Assembly (NCBI GenBank): GCA_963731625.1
Contig: CAVSWH010000001.1
Span: 1,116,001 to 1,180,000 of the forward strand
DNA length: 64,000 nucleotides
Reading direction: 5' to 3'
From: PALSA-555 sp963731625
Lineage (GTDB): Bacteria; Actinomycetota; Acidimicrobiia; IMCC26256; PALSA-555
Shown here: positions 9,657 to 17,307 of the stretch, piece after piece
Numbering within the stretch: position 1 is the first letter of the stretch
Layout of the letters: each line of letters begins with the position of its first letter
Translations under genes and position numbers: made by a program
The notes under the pieces: model-generated
Databases searched by the model: none
The model's input: the letters and a program-made list of their open reading frames with translations, nothing else
What the model was told of the DNA's origin: nothing

Positions 9657-11835
9657 ATGGGGACGGCCGGGCTGACGCTGGCAGGCGGATTCGTTGGTGG
9701 CACGTCCGCGACCGCGCTCGTCCTCTGGTTCCACGAGCGCCGCACCCGCCGGATGCTCGAGGACGTCAGCGGACGACTGCGCCGCAGCGAGGCCCGCACG
9801 CACACGTTGTTGCGCCATTCCTCCGACGTCGTCGCCGTCGTCGCCGGTGACGCCACGATCAAGTATCTGAGCCCCGCCGCCGAGCAGATCGTCGGTCGGC
9901 GCTGCGACCGCCTACGTCGGGGCGAGCTTCGCGTCGCTGGTTCATCCGGAGGACCTCGAGCAGGTCACGGCGGCGCTCGCCGCGCCCGCGGCCGGCGATG
10001 CCGGACGACGCGTCGAGTTCCGGGTGCGCCACCACGACGGCCAGTGGCTGCTCCTGGAGGCCACCATCCACGACCATCGGGACGACCCCGCGGTCGAGGG
10101 CCTCGTCGTGTTGTGCCGGGACGTCGGGGCGAGCCGTCACGTCGAGGCCGAGCTGCGCGAGGCGCACGAGCGCTTCCGGTCGACGTTCGAGAACGCGCCG
10201 ATCGGGATGGCGCTCATCACCGTCGACGGGCGATTCGTGCGAGCAAACCGCGCGCTCGCCCGCATGGTCGGGCGGGCCGAGGACGAGCTCGCCGGCACGC
10301 CCGTGCTGGCCCTCACCCACCGCGAGGACCACGCCGCGATCGGTGACGCGGTCCGGCGGGTGCTCGCCGGCGACGCGAGTGCCCGCGTCGAACTGCGGTT
10401 CGTGCACCTCGACGGACTGCCCGTCTGGGTCGCGTCGACCGTGTCGGTGGTGCGCGACGCGGACGGCGGCCCGCGCTACCTCGTCGCCCAGGTCGAAGAC
10501 GTGACCGAGCAGCGTGCCAGCGGCGCCCGGCTCGCCCACCAGGCGATCCACGACCCGCTGACCGGGCTCCCCAACCGGGAACGTTTCGTCGAGCAGCTCC
10601 AGGACGCCCTGCGCCACCCGAGCGGGCGCGGCCGCCCGGCGGTCCTCTTCGTCGATCTCGACCACTTCCAGGTCGTGAACGACAGCCTGGGGCACGCGGC
10701 GGGCGACCGCCTCCTCGTCGCCGTCGCTGACCGGCTCCGCGCCGCGACCCGGCCGATGGACACGCTGGCGCGCTTCACCGGCGACGAGTTCACGATCCTC
10801 TGCGAGGGCGTGCCCGACGAGACGACCGCAGTCGAGCTCGCCGACCGGGTCTCGCGGGCGATCGCGAAGCCGGTCACCCTCGTGGAGGGCGAGGTCTACG
10901 TCACGGCCAGCGTCGGCATCGCGCTGGCGACGGGCGAGCTCGAGACGCCGGAGACGCTGCTGCGCAACGCCGACGTCGCGATGCACGGCGCGAAGGAGCA
11001 GGGACGCGCCCGCGCCGGCGTGTACGACCCGCACGCCCACGACCAGGCGCTCCAGCACCTGCGCACCGGCAACGAGCTGCACCGGGCGCTGGAGCGCCAC
11101 GAGCTCCGCATGCACTATCAGCCCATCCTCAGCCTCGAGACGGGCCGCGTGTCCGGCTTCGAGGCATTGCTGCGCTGGCAGCACCCCGAGCGCGGCCTCG
11201 TCGGCCCGAACGAGTTCGTGTCCCGCGCCGAGGAGACGGGGCTCGTCGTGCCCATCGGGGTGTGGGCGCTCGAGGCGTCGTGCCAGCAGGCCGTGCGGTG
11301 GCACCAGCGGGGCGCCCCCGTGACGATCAGCGTGAACCTCTCACCCCGCCAGCTCGCCGAGGCGGCCCTCGTGGACTCGGTCGCCGCCGTGCTTCGCCGG
11401 ACGGGCATCGACCCGAACTCCGTCTGGCTCGAGATCACGGAGAGCACCCTGATGCACGATGCCGAGTCGGCCGTGCGCACGCTCACCGCGCTCCGGGCGC
11501 TCGGCGTGCACCTCTCCGTCGACGACTTCGGGACGGGCTACTCCTCGATGACCTATCTGAAGCGCTTCCCCGTCGAATCGCTGAAGGTCGACCGGTCGTT
11601 CATCGACGGGCTCGGACGCGACGCCGAGGACAGCGCCATCTGCACCGCGGTCGTGAGCCTCGCGCATGCGCTCGGGCTGCACGCCGTCGCCGAGGGCGTC
11701 GAAACGGTCGAGCAGCTCGCGGAGCTGCGCACGCTCGGCTGCGAGATGGCACAGGGCTACTTGTTCGGCAAGCCGGCGCCGCCCGAGATCTGGGGCGCGA
11801 GACCAGACGAGCGGCTCGCCCTCGGACGTCGCTGA
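9657..11835 (+). CDS. PAS-PAS-GGDEF-EAL cyclic-di-GMP signalling protein (one frameshift)
   Basis: About 725 residues after removing one extra base near 9903. An N-terminal hydrophobic segment (residues 3-22) may anchor it. Two PAS domains follow (about 50-155 and 170-290, the second with ENAPIGMALITVDGRF). The GGDEF domain (about 300-460) has DPLTGLPNRERF and FVDLDHFQVVNDSLGHAAGD, but the signature is TGDEF. The EAL domain (about 475-720) has EALLRW, NLSPRQL, EITEST, DDFGTGYSS and AEGVET, so its metal and catalytic residues look intact. A phosphodiesterase role is therefore more secure than cyclase activity; the GGDEF domain may be catalytic or only a GTP sensor. The ligand of the PAS domains is unknown. 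Confidence 0.9.
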
Positions 11836-11910
11836 CCACGTCCGCCACCGTCACGGCGGCCGCCCGGCGGGGTCCCGACACGCGTCCGCGCGTTCGTTCG
11901 AGGAGCCGTC

Positions 11911-12060
11911 ATGTCCGGGTCGCTCACCATCGTCCCCTGGCCGGATCCCGTCATCGACACCATCGGCGCGGGAATGTCCCTAACCCAGACTCGCGAGCAA
12001 GCGCCTGCCAATTCCGTCCGGCGGATCGGTCAGCCCCGGCGAGGCGCTCGCCGGGGCTGA
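11911..12060 (+). pseudogene. Truncated copy of the TIVPWPDP protein at 13073
   Basis: A 49-codon frame whose first 19 residues (MSGSLTIVPWPDPVIDTIG) nearly repeat the start of the 210-residue protein encoded at 13073 (MPSTLTIVPWPDPIVDTIG). After that the similarity stops and the rest is basic and low in complexity. It is probably the 5' remnant of a duplicated gene, the two copies now flanking the MarR/ABM pair. Its last codons lie in the hairpin at 12032-12058. It could also be a real short protein sharing an N-terminal targeting motif. Confidence 0.45.
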
Positions 12061-12488
12061 GCCTTGCCCATCACGTCGTCGGCATCGACCGTCGCAACGT
12101 CCTCTCGGATGACCGCGAGCATCCGCACGAGCTCCAAGCGCTCCACCTCAGTCAAACGGGCGGTCACCGCTGACTGCAGGGCCACGATCCTGGCCAGGTA
12201 CCGATCGACGACTCCCCGCGCCTCGGAGGTGAGGGACACGAGGACCTGCCGGCGGTCGCTCGGGTCTTGCTCGCGCACGACCAGACCTCGGCGGGCGAGG
12301 GTGTCGAGCAGCGAGGTGACCGACGCCGGGGTCTGGATCATCCGATCGGCGATCTCGGTCGGGGTCAGGGGACCCGCGTGCCCTTCCAGCGCAGCCAGCA
12401 CGTGCCGGGCGCCCGCCGAAAGCCCAACGTCGCGCAGCGCCCGGTTCGCCATGGACATGAAGGCGTCAGCGGTGCCGACCAGCGCCAC
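12030..12488 (-). CDS. MarR-family transcriptional regulator
   Basis: A winged-helix repressor of about 152 residues if it starts at GTG 12488. Seen: the dimerisation helix, then LSAGARHVLAALEGH, the recognition region LTPTEIADRMIQTPASVTSLLDTL, and the wing RRGLVVREQDPSDRRQVLVSLT, which carries the DxRR signature. No better start is visible between the stop of the upstream ABM gene (12599) and helix 1. The family usually binds palindromes in its own or neighbouring promoters; the palindrome at 12908-12939 upstream of the ABM gene is the obvious candidate. The inducer is unknown. Confidence 0.85.
   Translation of the reverse strand: MALVGTADAFMSMANRALRDVGLSAGARHVLAALEGHAGPLTPTEIADRMIQTPASVTSLLDTLARRGLVVREQDPSDRRQVLVSLTSEARGVVDRYLARIVALQSAVTARLTEVERLELVRMLAVIREDVATVDADDVMGKAQPRRAPRRG
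12032..12058. terminator. GC-rich hairpin between convergent genes
   Basis: AGCCCCGGCGAG and CTCGCCGGGGCT form a perfect 12-bp inverted repeat around a GCG loop. It lies where the minus-strand MarR gene ends and the truncated plus-strand ORF ends, so it could stop transcription from both sides. No T-run follows on either strand. Confidence 0.5.
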
Positions 12489-12547
12489 GATCGCTGCGTT
12501 CGCCGACTCGACGCCGCCGGGAAACTCGCGTGCAAATCCCGAGCGCG

Positions 12548-12577
12548 CCGAAGACTCCCCCTTCGGGGAGCCTTCGG
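12548..12577 (-). terminator. Hairpin between the ABM gene and marR
   Basis: On the minus strand CCGAAGGCTCCCC pairs with GGGGAGTCTTCGG around a GAAG loop: 13 pairs including one G-U. It lies 22 nt after the ABM stop and about 60 nt before the MarR start. It is therefore placed to terminate or attenuate read-through from the ABM gene into marR. Confidence 0.5.
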
Positions 12578-12598
12578 GACCTGCGTCGCGGGAGCGAC

Positions 12599-12874
12599 TC
12601 AGTAGACCACCGACTCCGCGTCGCTCCGGAAGGCGATATCCGGGGCACCCTGGAGACCAGCCCGTCCCATCGCCTCCTTCAGACTCGGGTCCGACGCGAA
12701 GCTTTGAGCCTGCGCCGCGTCGGGGAACTCGATCAGGATCAACAGATCCGTCCCGTCCCGCAGGACGCGGTGCCGCGATGCCCCGTGGCTTCGGCGAGCC
12801 GGCTCGTTCGAGTCGAACGCCTCTTTCCACTGGTCGTAGTCGGCGACGGTGTGCTGAACGGTCAGGGTGGTCAT
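12599..12874 (-). CDS. Small ABM-like (dimeric alpha/beta barrel) protein
   Basis: A 91-residue protein with the profile of the antibiotic-biosynthesis-monooxygenase/dimeric alpha-beta-barrel fold: a first strand TTLTVQHTVADYDQWKEAF, a HRVLRDGTDLLILIEF hairpin and FASDPSLKEAMGRAGL helices. Members act as small cofactor-free oxygenases, cyclases or stress proteins; no specific activity can be read here. The start is well supported: ATG 12874 with AGGAG 8 nt upstream. Its promoter overlaps a strong palindrome and marR follows, so it is likely the regulated target of that repressor. Confidence 0.75.
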   Translation of the reverse strand: MTTLTVQHTVADYDQWKEAFDSNEPARRSHGASRHRVLRDGTDLLILIEFPDAAQAQSFASDPSLKEAMGRAGLQGAPDIAFRSDAESVVY

Positions 12875-12907
12875 CAGCGCAACTCCTAAGTTGAGAAGGT
12901 CTTTCGC

Positions 12908-12939
12908 CTTCTGATTATTAGACTCCTGATAATCAGAAG
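12908..12939. promoter_or_regulatory. Palindromic candidate MarR operator
   Basis: CTTCTGATTAT and ATAATCAGAAG are perfect 11-bp inverted repeats separated by TAGACTCCTG. The site is strikingly AT-rich in a roughly 70% GC setting and sits inside the promoter of the ABM gene, covering its -10 box and touching its -35. Arm length and position fit a MarR dimer that blocks RNA polymerase. Confidence 0.7.
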
Positions 12940-12943
12940 TCAA
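12915..12943 (-). promoter_or_regulatory. Sigma-70-type promoter of the ABM-marR unit
   Basis: On the minus strand TTGACT (12938-12943) and TAATAA (12915-12920) are 17 nt apart, close to consensus. Transcription would start near 12908, giving a leader of about 34 nt containing the AGGAG ribosome-binding site of the ABM gene. It overlaps the palindrome. Confidence 0.7.
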
Positions 12944-13072
12944 ATGAAATCTGCGCCATCGCCCGAAGGCCTCGGGGCGCTCGGCCCCACCGGATCCGCG
13001 CCGTTGGCCACCCGTCACTGAACCTGCCCGGCTGGGTCTCCATCAGACGCTCACCGCCCCGGGAGGCTCCCA

Positions 13073-13705
13073 ATGCCAAGCACACTCACCATCGTCCCGT
13101 GGCCGGACCCAATCGTCGACACGATCGGGCATGACCCACGATCGCCGTACGCCGAGACGTTCTGGCTGCCGACGCTCGGCCCCACCTCGCTCCTCTTGCT
13201 GCGCCACCTCGCCAACCGGTTCGACCAGACGCCCGACGCCGTGGAGCTGCGCGTGGCGGATGCGTCCGCGGCGCTCGGCGTCGGGAGCCGTGAGGGGACC
13301 CGTTCCCCGATCGTGCGCAGCCTCGCTCGCCTCGAGCAGTTCGACCTCGCGGTCGCTGATCCGCAGCGACCGACGATCGCGGTGCGTCGCAGCCTGCCGC
13401 CGCTGCAGGAACGGCACCTGCGCCGGCTGCCGCCCGACGTGCAGGAGGTCCACGCACGGTGGGCGCGCCTCCGTCTCACCGACCCGCCGCACGCCGAGGC
13501 GAAGCGTCGAGCCCGCCGCCTCGCCGTTCGCCTCGTCGAGGAGGGCGCGGACCCCGATGACGTGGAGCTGATCCTCGGCGCGACGGGCTTCCACCCTGCG
13601 ATCAGCGCCGCCGCCGGTCGCTTCGTCCGCGACGGAAACGTCCGACGCGCCGCGCCGCCGACCATGCAGCCGGTGAGCGTCGCCGCGCCGCCGACAACTC
13701 GGTGA
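13073..13705 (+). CDS. Hypothetical TIVPWPDP-family protein
   Basis: A 210-residue soluble protein of unknown function. ATG 13073 has a clear GGGAGG ribosome-binding site six bases upstream. The N-terminus carries LTIVPWPDPIVDTIG, followed by YAETFWLPTLGPTSLLLLRHLANRF. The middle (about 60-115) looks helical and winged-helix-like (ADASAALGVG, SPIVRSLARLEQFDLAV), as in DNA-binding or adaptor proteins, though no known domain is recognised with confidence. The C-terminus is Arg/Ala-rich. A 5' fragment of a related gene lies at 11911, across the ABM/marR pair. Confidence 0.7.
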   Translation: MPSTLTIVPWPDPIVDTIGHDPRSPYAETFWLPTLGPTSLLLLRHLANRFDQTPDAVELRVADASAALGVGSREGTRSPIVRSLARLEQFDLAVADPQRPTIAVRRSLPPLQERHLRRLPPDVQEVHARWARLRLTDPPHAEAKRRARRLAVRLVEEGADPDDVELILGATGFHPAISAAAGRFVRDGNVRRAAPPTMQPVSVAAPPTTR

Positions 13706-13808
13706 GCCTGGCAGGACACCACCCGGCACCCCGGGGCCAGTGCCACCGGCGCGTGGGCCGCCGCCGGGCGCGTGATGCCGCCGCGCGCCGGCCCGCCAGA
13801 ATGTCCGC

Positions 13809-14588
13809 GTGGCCGGCACCTCCGACACGATCGCCGCGTGGGTCCGCGACGCGGAGCATCTCGTCGTCCTGACGGGTGCCGGGATCTCCACGGAATCGGG
13901 GATCCCGGACTTCCGCGGCCCCGAGGGCGTGTGGACCAAGAACCCTGACGCCGAGAAGACCGCCACGCTCCACTACTACGTGAACGACCCGGCGGTGCGG
14001 GCGAAGTCCTGGCAGAACCGCCTGCACGGCGAGTACTGGACGGCGGAGCCCAACGCCGGCCACCGGGCCCTCGTCGACCTCGAGGGCAGCGCCGGCCTGG
14101 ACACGCTCGTCACCCAGAACATCGACGGCCTCCATCACGCCGCAGGCACGACGCCCGACAAGATCGTCGAGATCCACGGCAACGTCCGCGAGGTGAAGTG
14201 CCTGTCGTGTCGCTGGCGGGCACCGATGGAGGTCGCGCTCGAGCGCGTCCGCTCGGGTGAGCCCGACCCCGCCTGCCCCGAGTGCGGCGGGATCCTCAAG
14301 TCCGCCACGATCAGCTTCGGCGAGAACCTCGTCGCCGAGGACCTCGTCCGCGCGCAGCGGGCCGCGGCGCGGGCTGACGTCTTCCTCGCCGTCGGCACCT
14401 CTCTCTCCGTGTATCCGGCGGCCGAGCTGCCGGAGTTCGCCCTGGCGAACCGGGCTCGCCTGGCGGTCCTCAACGCCCAGCCGACGCCCTACGACTCGGC
14501 GGCCGACGTGGTCGTCCGCGAGCCGCTCGGGACCGTCCTCCCGGCCATCGCCGGCGCCCTGCAACGGTTGGGAATTTCTGACCCCTGA
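13809..14588 (+). CDS. Sir2-family NAD-dependent protein deacylase
   Basis: Removes acyl groups from lysines using NAD+, giving O-acyl-ADP-ribose and nicotinamide. In 259 residues it shows GAGISTESGIPDFRG, TQNIDGLH, catalytic His in EIHGN, a zinc site CLSC...CPEC, and GTSLSVYPAAEL. It starts at GTG 13809. In actinomycetes sirtuins commonly reset acyl-CoA synthetases, but nothing nearby points to a specific substrate. The gene is followed 30 nt later by a rhodanese-ThiF gene in the same direction. Confidence 0.92.
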   Translation: MAGTSDTIAAWVRDAEHLVVLTGAGISTESGIPDFRGPEGVWTKNPDAEKTATLHYYVNDPAVRAKSWQNRLHGEYWTAEPNAGHRALVDLEGSAGLDTLVTQNIDGLHHAAGTTPDKIVEIHGNVREVKCLSCRWRAPMEVALERVRSGEPDPACPECGGILKSATISFGENLVAEDLVRAQRAAARADVFLAVGTSLSVYPAAELPEFALANRARLAVLNAQPTPYDSAADVVVREPLGTVLPAIAGALQRLGISDP

Positions 14589-14618
14589 CGTAGCATTTCC
14601 TTCTCAGAGGGAGGAGCA

Positions 14619-15800
14619 GTGGCCTACCGAGATCTGCTCAGCGCGACGAAGGAGCGTGTCCGCGAGGTCGACCCCGCGGACGCCGAGTCGCGCCTGGGCG
14701 ACGCCACGTTCCTCGACATCCGCGAGCAGGACGAGTACGACCAGGGGACCATCCCCGGCTCCGTCTTCATCCCGCGGGGTCATCTCGAGGCCCAGATCGA
14801 GAACCGCCTGCCCGACAAGGACCGCCCGGTCGTCGTCTACTGCGCCGGCGGGTTCCGGTCGGTGTTCGGCGCCGACACGCTGCAGCAGCTCGGCTACACC
14901 GACGTCGCCTCGATGACCGGCGGCTTCGGGCGCTGGAAGAACGAGGGCCGCACCTGGATCACCCCCGCGGTCCTCAACCCCGAGCAGCGCAACCGCTACC
15001 ACCGCCACCTCCTCCTCCCCGAGGTCGGTGAGGCCGGCCAGCAGCGGCTGCTCGAGAGCAAGGTCCTCCTGCTCGGCGCGGGCGGCCTCGGCTCGCCCGC
15101 GGCGCTGTACCTCGCCGCCGCCGGCGTCGGGACGCTCGGCATCGTCGACATGGACGTCGTCGACGCGTCGAACCTGCAGCGCCAGATACTCCACAACATC
15201 GACCGCATCGGCGAACGCAAGGTCGACTCGGCCAAGAAGACGCTCACCGACCTGAACCCCGACGTCGACGTCGTCACCTACGACGTGCGGCTCGGGGCGG
15301 ACAACGTCGTGGACATCCTCGAGGGCTACGACGTCGTCGTCGACGGGACCGACAACTTCCCGACGCGCTACCTCCTCAACGACGCGTCACTGCTGACCCG
15401 GGTGCCGGTCGTGCACGGCTCGATCTTCCGCTTCGAGGGTCAGGTCACGGTGTTCAAGCCGTACGAGGGGCCGTGCTACCGCTGCCTGCTTCCCGAGCCG
15501 CCGCCGCCCGAGCTGGCGCCGAGCTGCGCGGAGGCCGGCGTCCTCGGCGTGCTCCCCGGGATCATCGGGTCGATCCAGGCGCTCGAGGCGATCAAGCTCG
15601 TGCTCGACCTCGGCGACCCGCTCATCGGCCGGCTGCTCGCCTACGACGCGCTCGAGGAGAGCTTCCGCACCTTCAAGGTTCGGCGCGACCCGAGCTGTCC
15701 GGCGTGTGGCGAGGACGCGGCGCCGATCGTGATCGCCGAATACGACGACCTCTGCCTGCCGCACGCCACGCTCGCCGACGGCTCGACCGTCGGTCACTGA
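14619..15800 (+). CDS. Rhodanese-ThiF/MoeB fusion adenylyltransferase-sulfurtransferase
   Basis: An E1-like enzyme that adenylates the C-terminus of a sulfur-carrier protein (MoaD/ThiS/CysO type) and can pass on sulfur. Residues about 8-110 are a rhodanese domain with the active-site loop YCAGGFRS. Residues about 125-385 are the ThiF/MoeB domain: LLGAGGLGSPAALYL, DMDVVDASNLQRQILH, DGTDNFPTRYL, a PSCAEAGVLG cysteine region, and paired CYRC/CPAC zinc ligands. The rhodanese is at the N-terminus, the reverse of MoeZ/MOCS3. GTG 14619 has a GGGAGGAG site upstream. The carrier partner is not in the window. Confidence 0.88.
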   Translation: MAYRDLLSATKERVREVDPADAESRLGDATFLDIREQDEYDQGTIPGSVFIPRGHLEAQIENRLPDKDRPVVVYCAGGFRSVFGADTLQQLGYTDVASMTGGFGRWKNEGRTWITPAVLNPEQRNRYHRHLLLPEVGEAGQQRLLESKVLLLGAGGLGSPAALYLAAAGVGTLGIVDMDVVDASNLQRQILHNIDRIGERKVDSAKKTLTDLNPDVDVVTYDVRLGADNVVDILEGYDVVVDGTDNFPTRYLLNDASLLTRVPVVHGSIFRFEGQVTVFKPYEGPCYRCLLPEPPPPELAPSCAEAGVLGVLPGIIGSIQALEAIKLVLDLGDPLIGRLLAYDALEESFRTFKVRRDPSCPACGEDAAPIVIAEYDDLCLPHATLADGSTVGH

Positions 15801-15818
15801 GTTCCATCACCGCCGCAA

Positions 15819-17080
15819 CTAACCGGTGAACGCCACGGTCAGAGCCGGCGTGACGCTGGTCGCCTGAACCTCGACGGCGCCGATGTCACAGTTCGGGCTG
15901 AATGTGTCCGGGCGGGCAAGGCCCCGCTGGTCGGTCGTGATGCCGGCCGCGCCGTCCGCCTGACACGACGCCGCCGGGATCGCGTCGATTAATGGGCTGC
16001 CCGTTTGTGGCAACAGGGTCTGGGTTGGTCCACCGTTGTTCGCTAATGCGCCCAGTTGTGGGCTCGCACCGACATGGGTGTCGGCCGCTGGGAGCCCACA
16101 TGAGGTGTCGTCGGTGAAGTTGAAGCCGTGTGAGATGGTCGTCGTGAAGGTGTTGTTGCAGTTGGTGGGCGTGCCGATGCCCCCTGGGCCGCTCTCGGGG
16201 AGCGCCACGACTGACCCGAACATGATCAGTGTGTTCGGCAGTTGCCCGAGGGAGCCGATCCCGGCCAGGTTGGCAGCACCGCCACCCGGTTGCGTGTTCC
16301 CGGCGACGGTCGAATACACCAGCGTCAAAACACCGACGCCACCCCCCACGCCCAAGACCCGACGCCATTGTCCGTGTTGTTGGTCACGGTCGAGTTCGTG
16401 AGGGTGACCGGGACCCCCTCAACACCGCCCGCCCCGGACGCGCCATCGTCAATGTTCGAGGCGATGGTGGAGTTCGTCACCGACACCGAGCAGGGGAGGC
16501 AGAGGATCCCGCCGCCAGGACCGGCGGGGCTCGAGTTGTGGGCGACCGTGGAATTCGTGACCGAGACGCTGGTGGCCGAGAAGATTCCGCCGCCGCCCGC
16601 ACCGCTGTTGTCGGTGTTGCTCGTGACCGTCGAGTTCGTCACCGTCAGGGCTCCCTGAGCGCCGATGCCTCCGCCACCGAGGGCACCGGCAGTGGCGCCG
16701 GTGATCGTGAGGCTGTCGACGGTGAGCGAAGCCGATGACAGATCGCTGAGGACGACGTGACCGTTGCCGTTCACCGTGGCACCGTTGCCGTCAATGGTCA
16801 GCGCGCCAGTCCCGGCGCCCAGGGCCGGGAAATCACTCGCCAGCGTGATCGTGGTCGTCACTTGAGTTGTGTCGATGCAGATCGTCTGAGCCGACCCGAC
16901 ACCACTCGCGGTGGTGAGCGCCGAGCGAAGCGAACCAGCACCAGTGTCATTGCTGGTGGTGACCGTCAAGGGTCCCGCAGCGCAACTCGTCGCCGCTCCG
17001 CTCGGCGTCAGCGGCAACGCCCAGCCGAGAATCAGCGCCGAAGACGCCACGGCGACCGTCAACACGCGACGAACCCGCAC
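15819..17080 (-). CDS. Secreted parallel beta-helix protein with choice-of-anchor Q domain (one frameshift)
   Basis: About 420 residues allowing one missing base near 16350. A signal peptide is clear (basic start, AVASSALILGWALPL, cleavage near SGAAT). The body has imperfect beta-helix coils of the type LTVTNSTVTSNT and VSVTNSTVAHNS with Gly-rich turns. The C-terminus has the choice-of-anchor Q pattern: NNGGPTQTLLP, GSPLIDAIP and DQRGLARP followed by CDIGAVEVQ. Such proteins are exported and often surface-attached or extracellular. No catalytic site is visible. It is transcribed towards the convergent rhodanese-ThiF gene and ends 18 bases from it. Confidence 0.82.
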
Positions 17081-17217
17081 GCCCAGCTCCCTCCGCCTCT
17101 TGCGGTCGGACGCTAGCCCAGGATCGATCCGGAGGGTCGTCCTCGCCCAGCTGACGGTTCGGGCCGAGGCACTCCTCGGGTTGTCACCGCACGTCGGTCA
17201 AATGAGCATCAACAGGA

Positions 17218-17244
17218 AGGCCCGGGATTTGTCGTCCGGGGCCT
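17218..17244 (-). terminator. Hairpin downstream of the aminopeptidase gene
   Basis: AGGCCCGGGA pairs with TCCGGGGCCT in 9 of 10 positions around a seven-base loop. It lies about 50 nt past the stop of the minus-strand aminopeptidase gene and before the beta-helix gene, so a terminator role fits. There is no long T-run. Confidence 0.45.
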
Positions 17245-17257
17245 GCGACGTGGTGTT

Positions 17258-17307
17258 TGGTTGGTGGCGGGGGGATGTAACCCGCAACCTTCGGGTTATG
17301 AGTCCGA
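17258..17307 (-). other. tRNA-Met-like 3' half (anticodon arm to CCA)
   Basis: On the minus strand, segment lengths fit the 3' half of a tRNA exactly. The anticodon stem TCGGA/CCCGA has 4 of 5 pairs and the loop CTCATAA carries anticodon CAT. Next come a 5-nt variable loop AGGTT, a T-stem GCGGG/CCCCC (4 of 5 pairs), a 7-nt T-loop TTACATC, a seven-base acceptor strand, A and CCA. The T-loop departs from TTCRANY and no 5' half with a matching acceptor strand is present, so this is not a working tRNA. It overlaps the last codons of the aminopeptidase gene. It may be an old attachment site or a chance match. Confidence 0.35.

Noticed and set aside
17258..17307. Functional tRNA-Met gene
   Set aside because: There is no 5' half with a matching acceptor strand or D-arm, and the T-loop is not TTCRANY.
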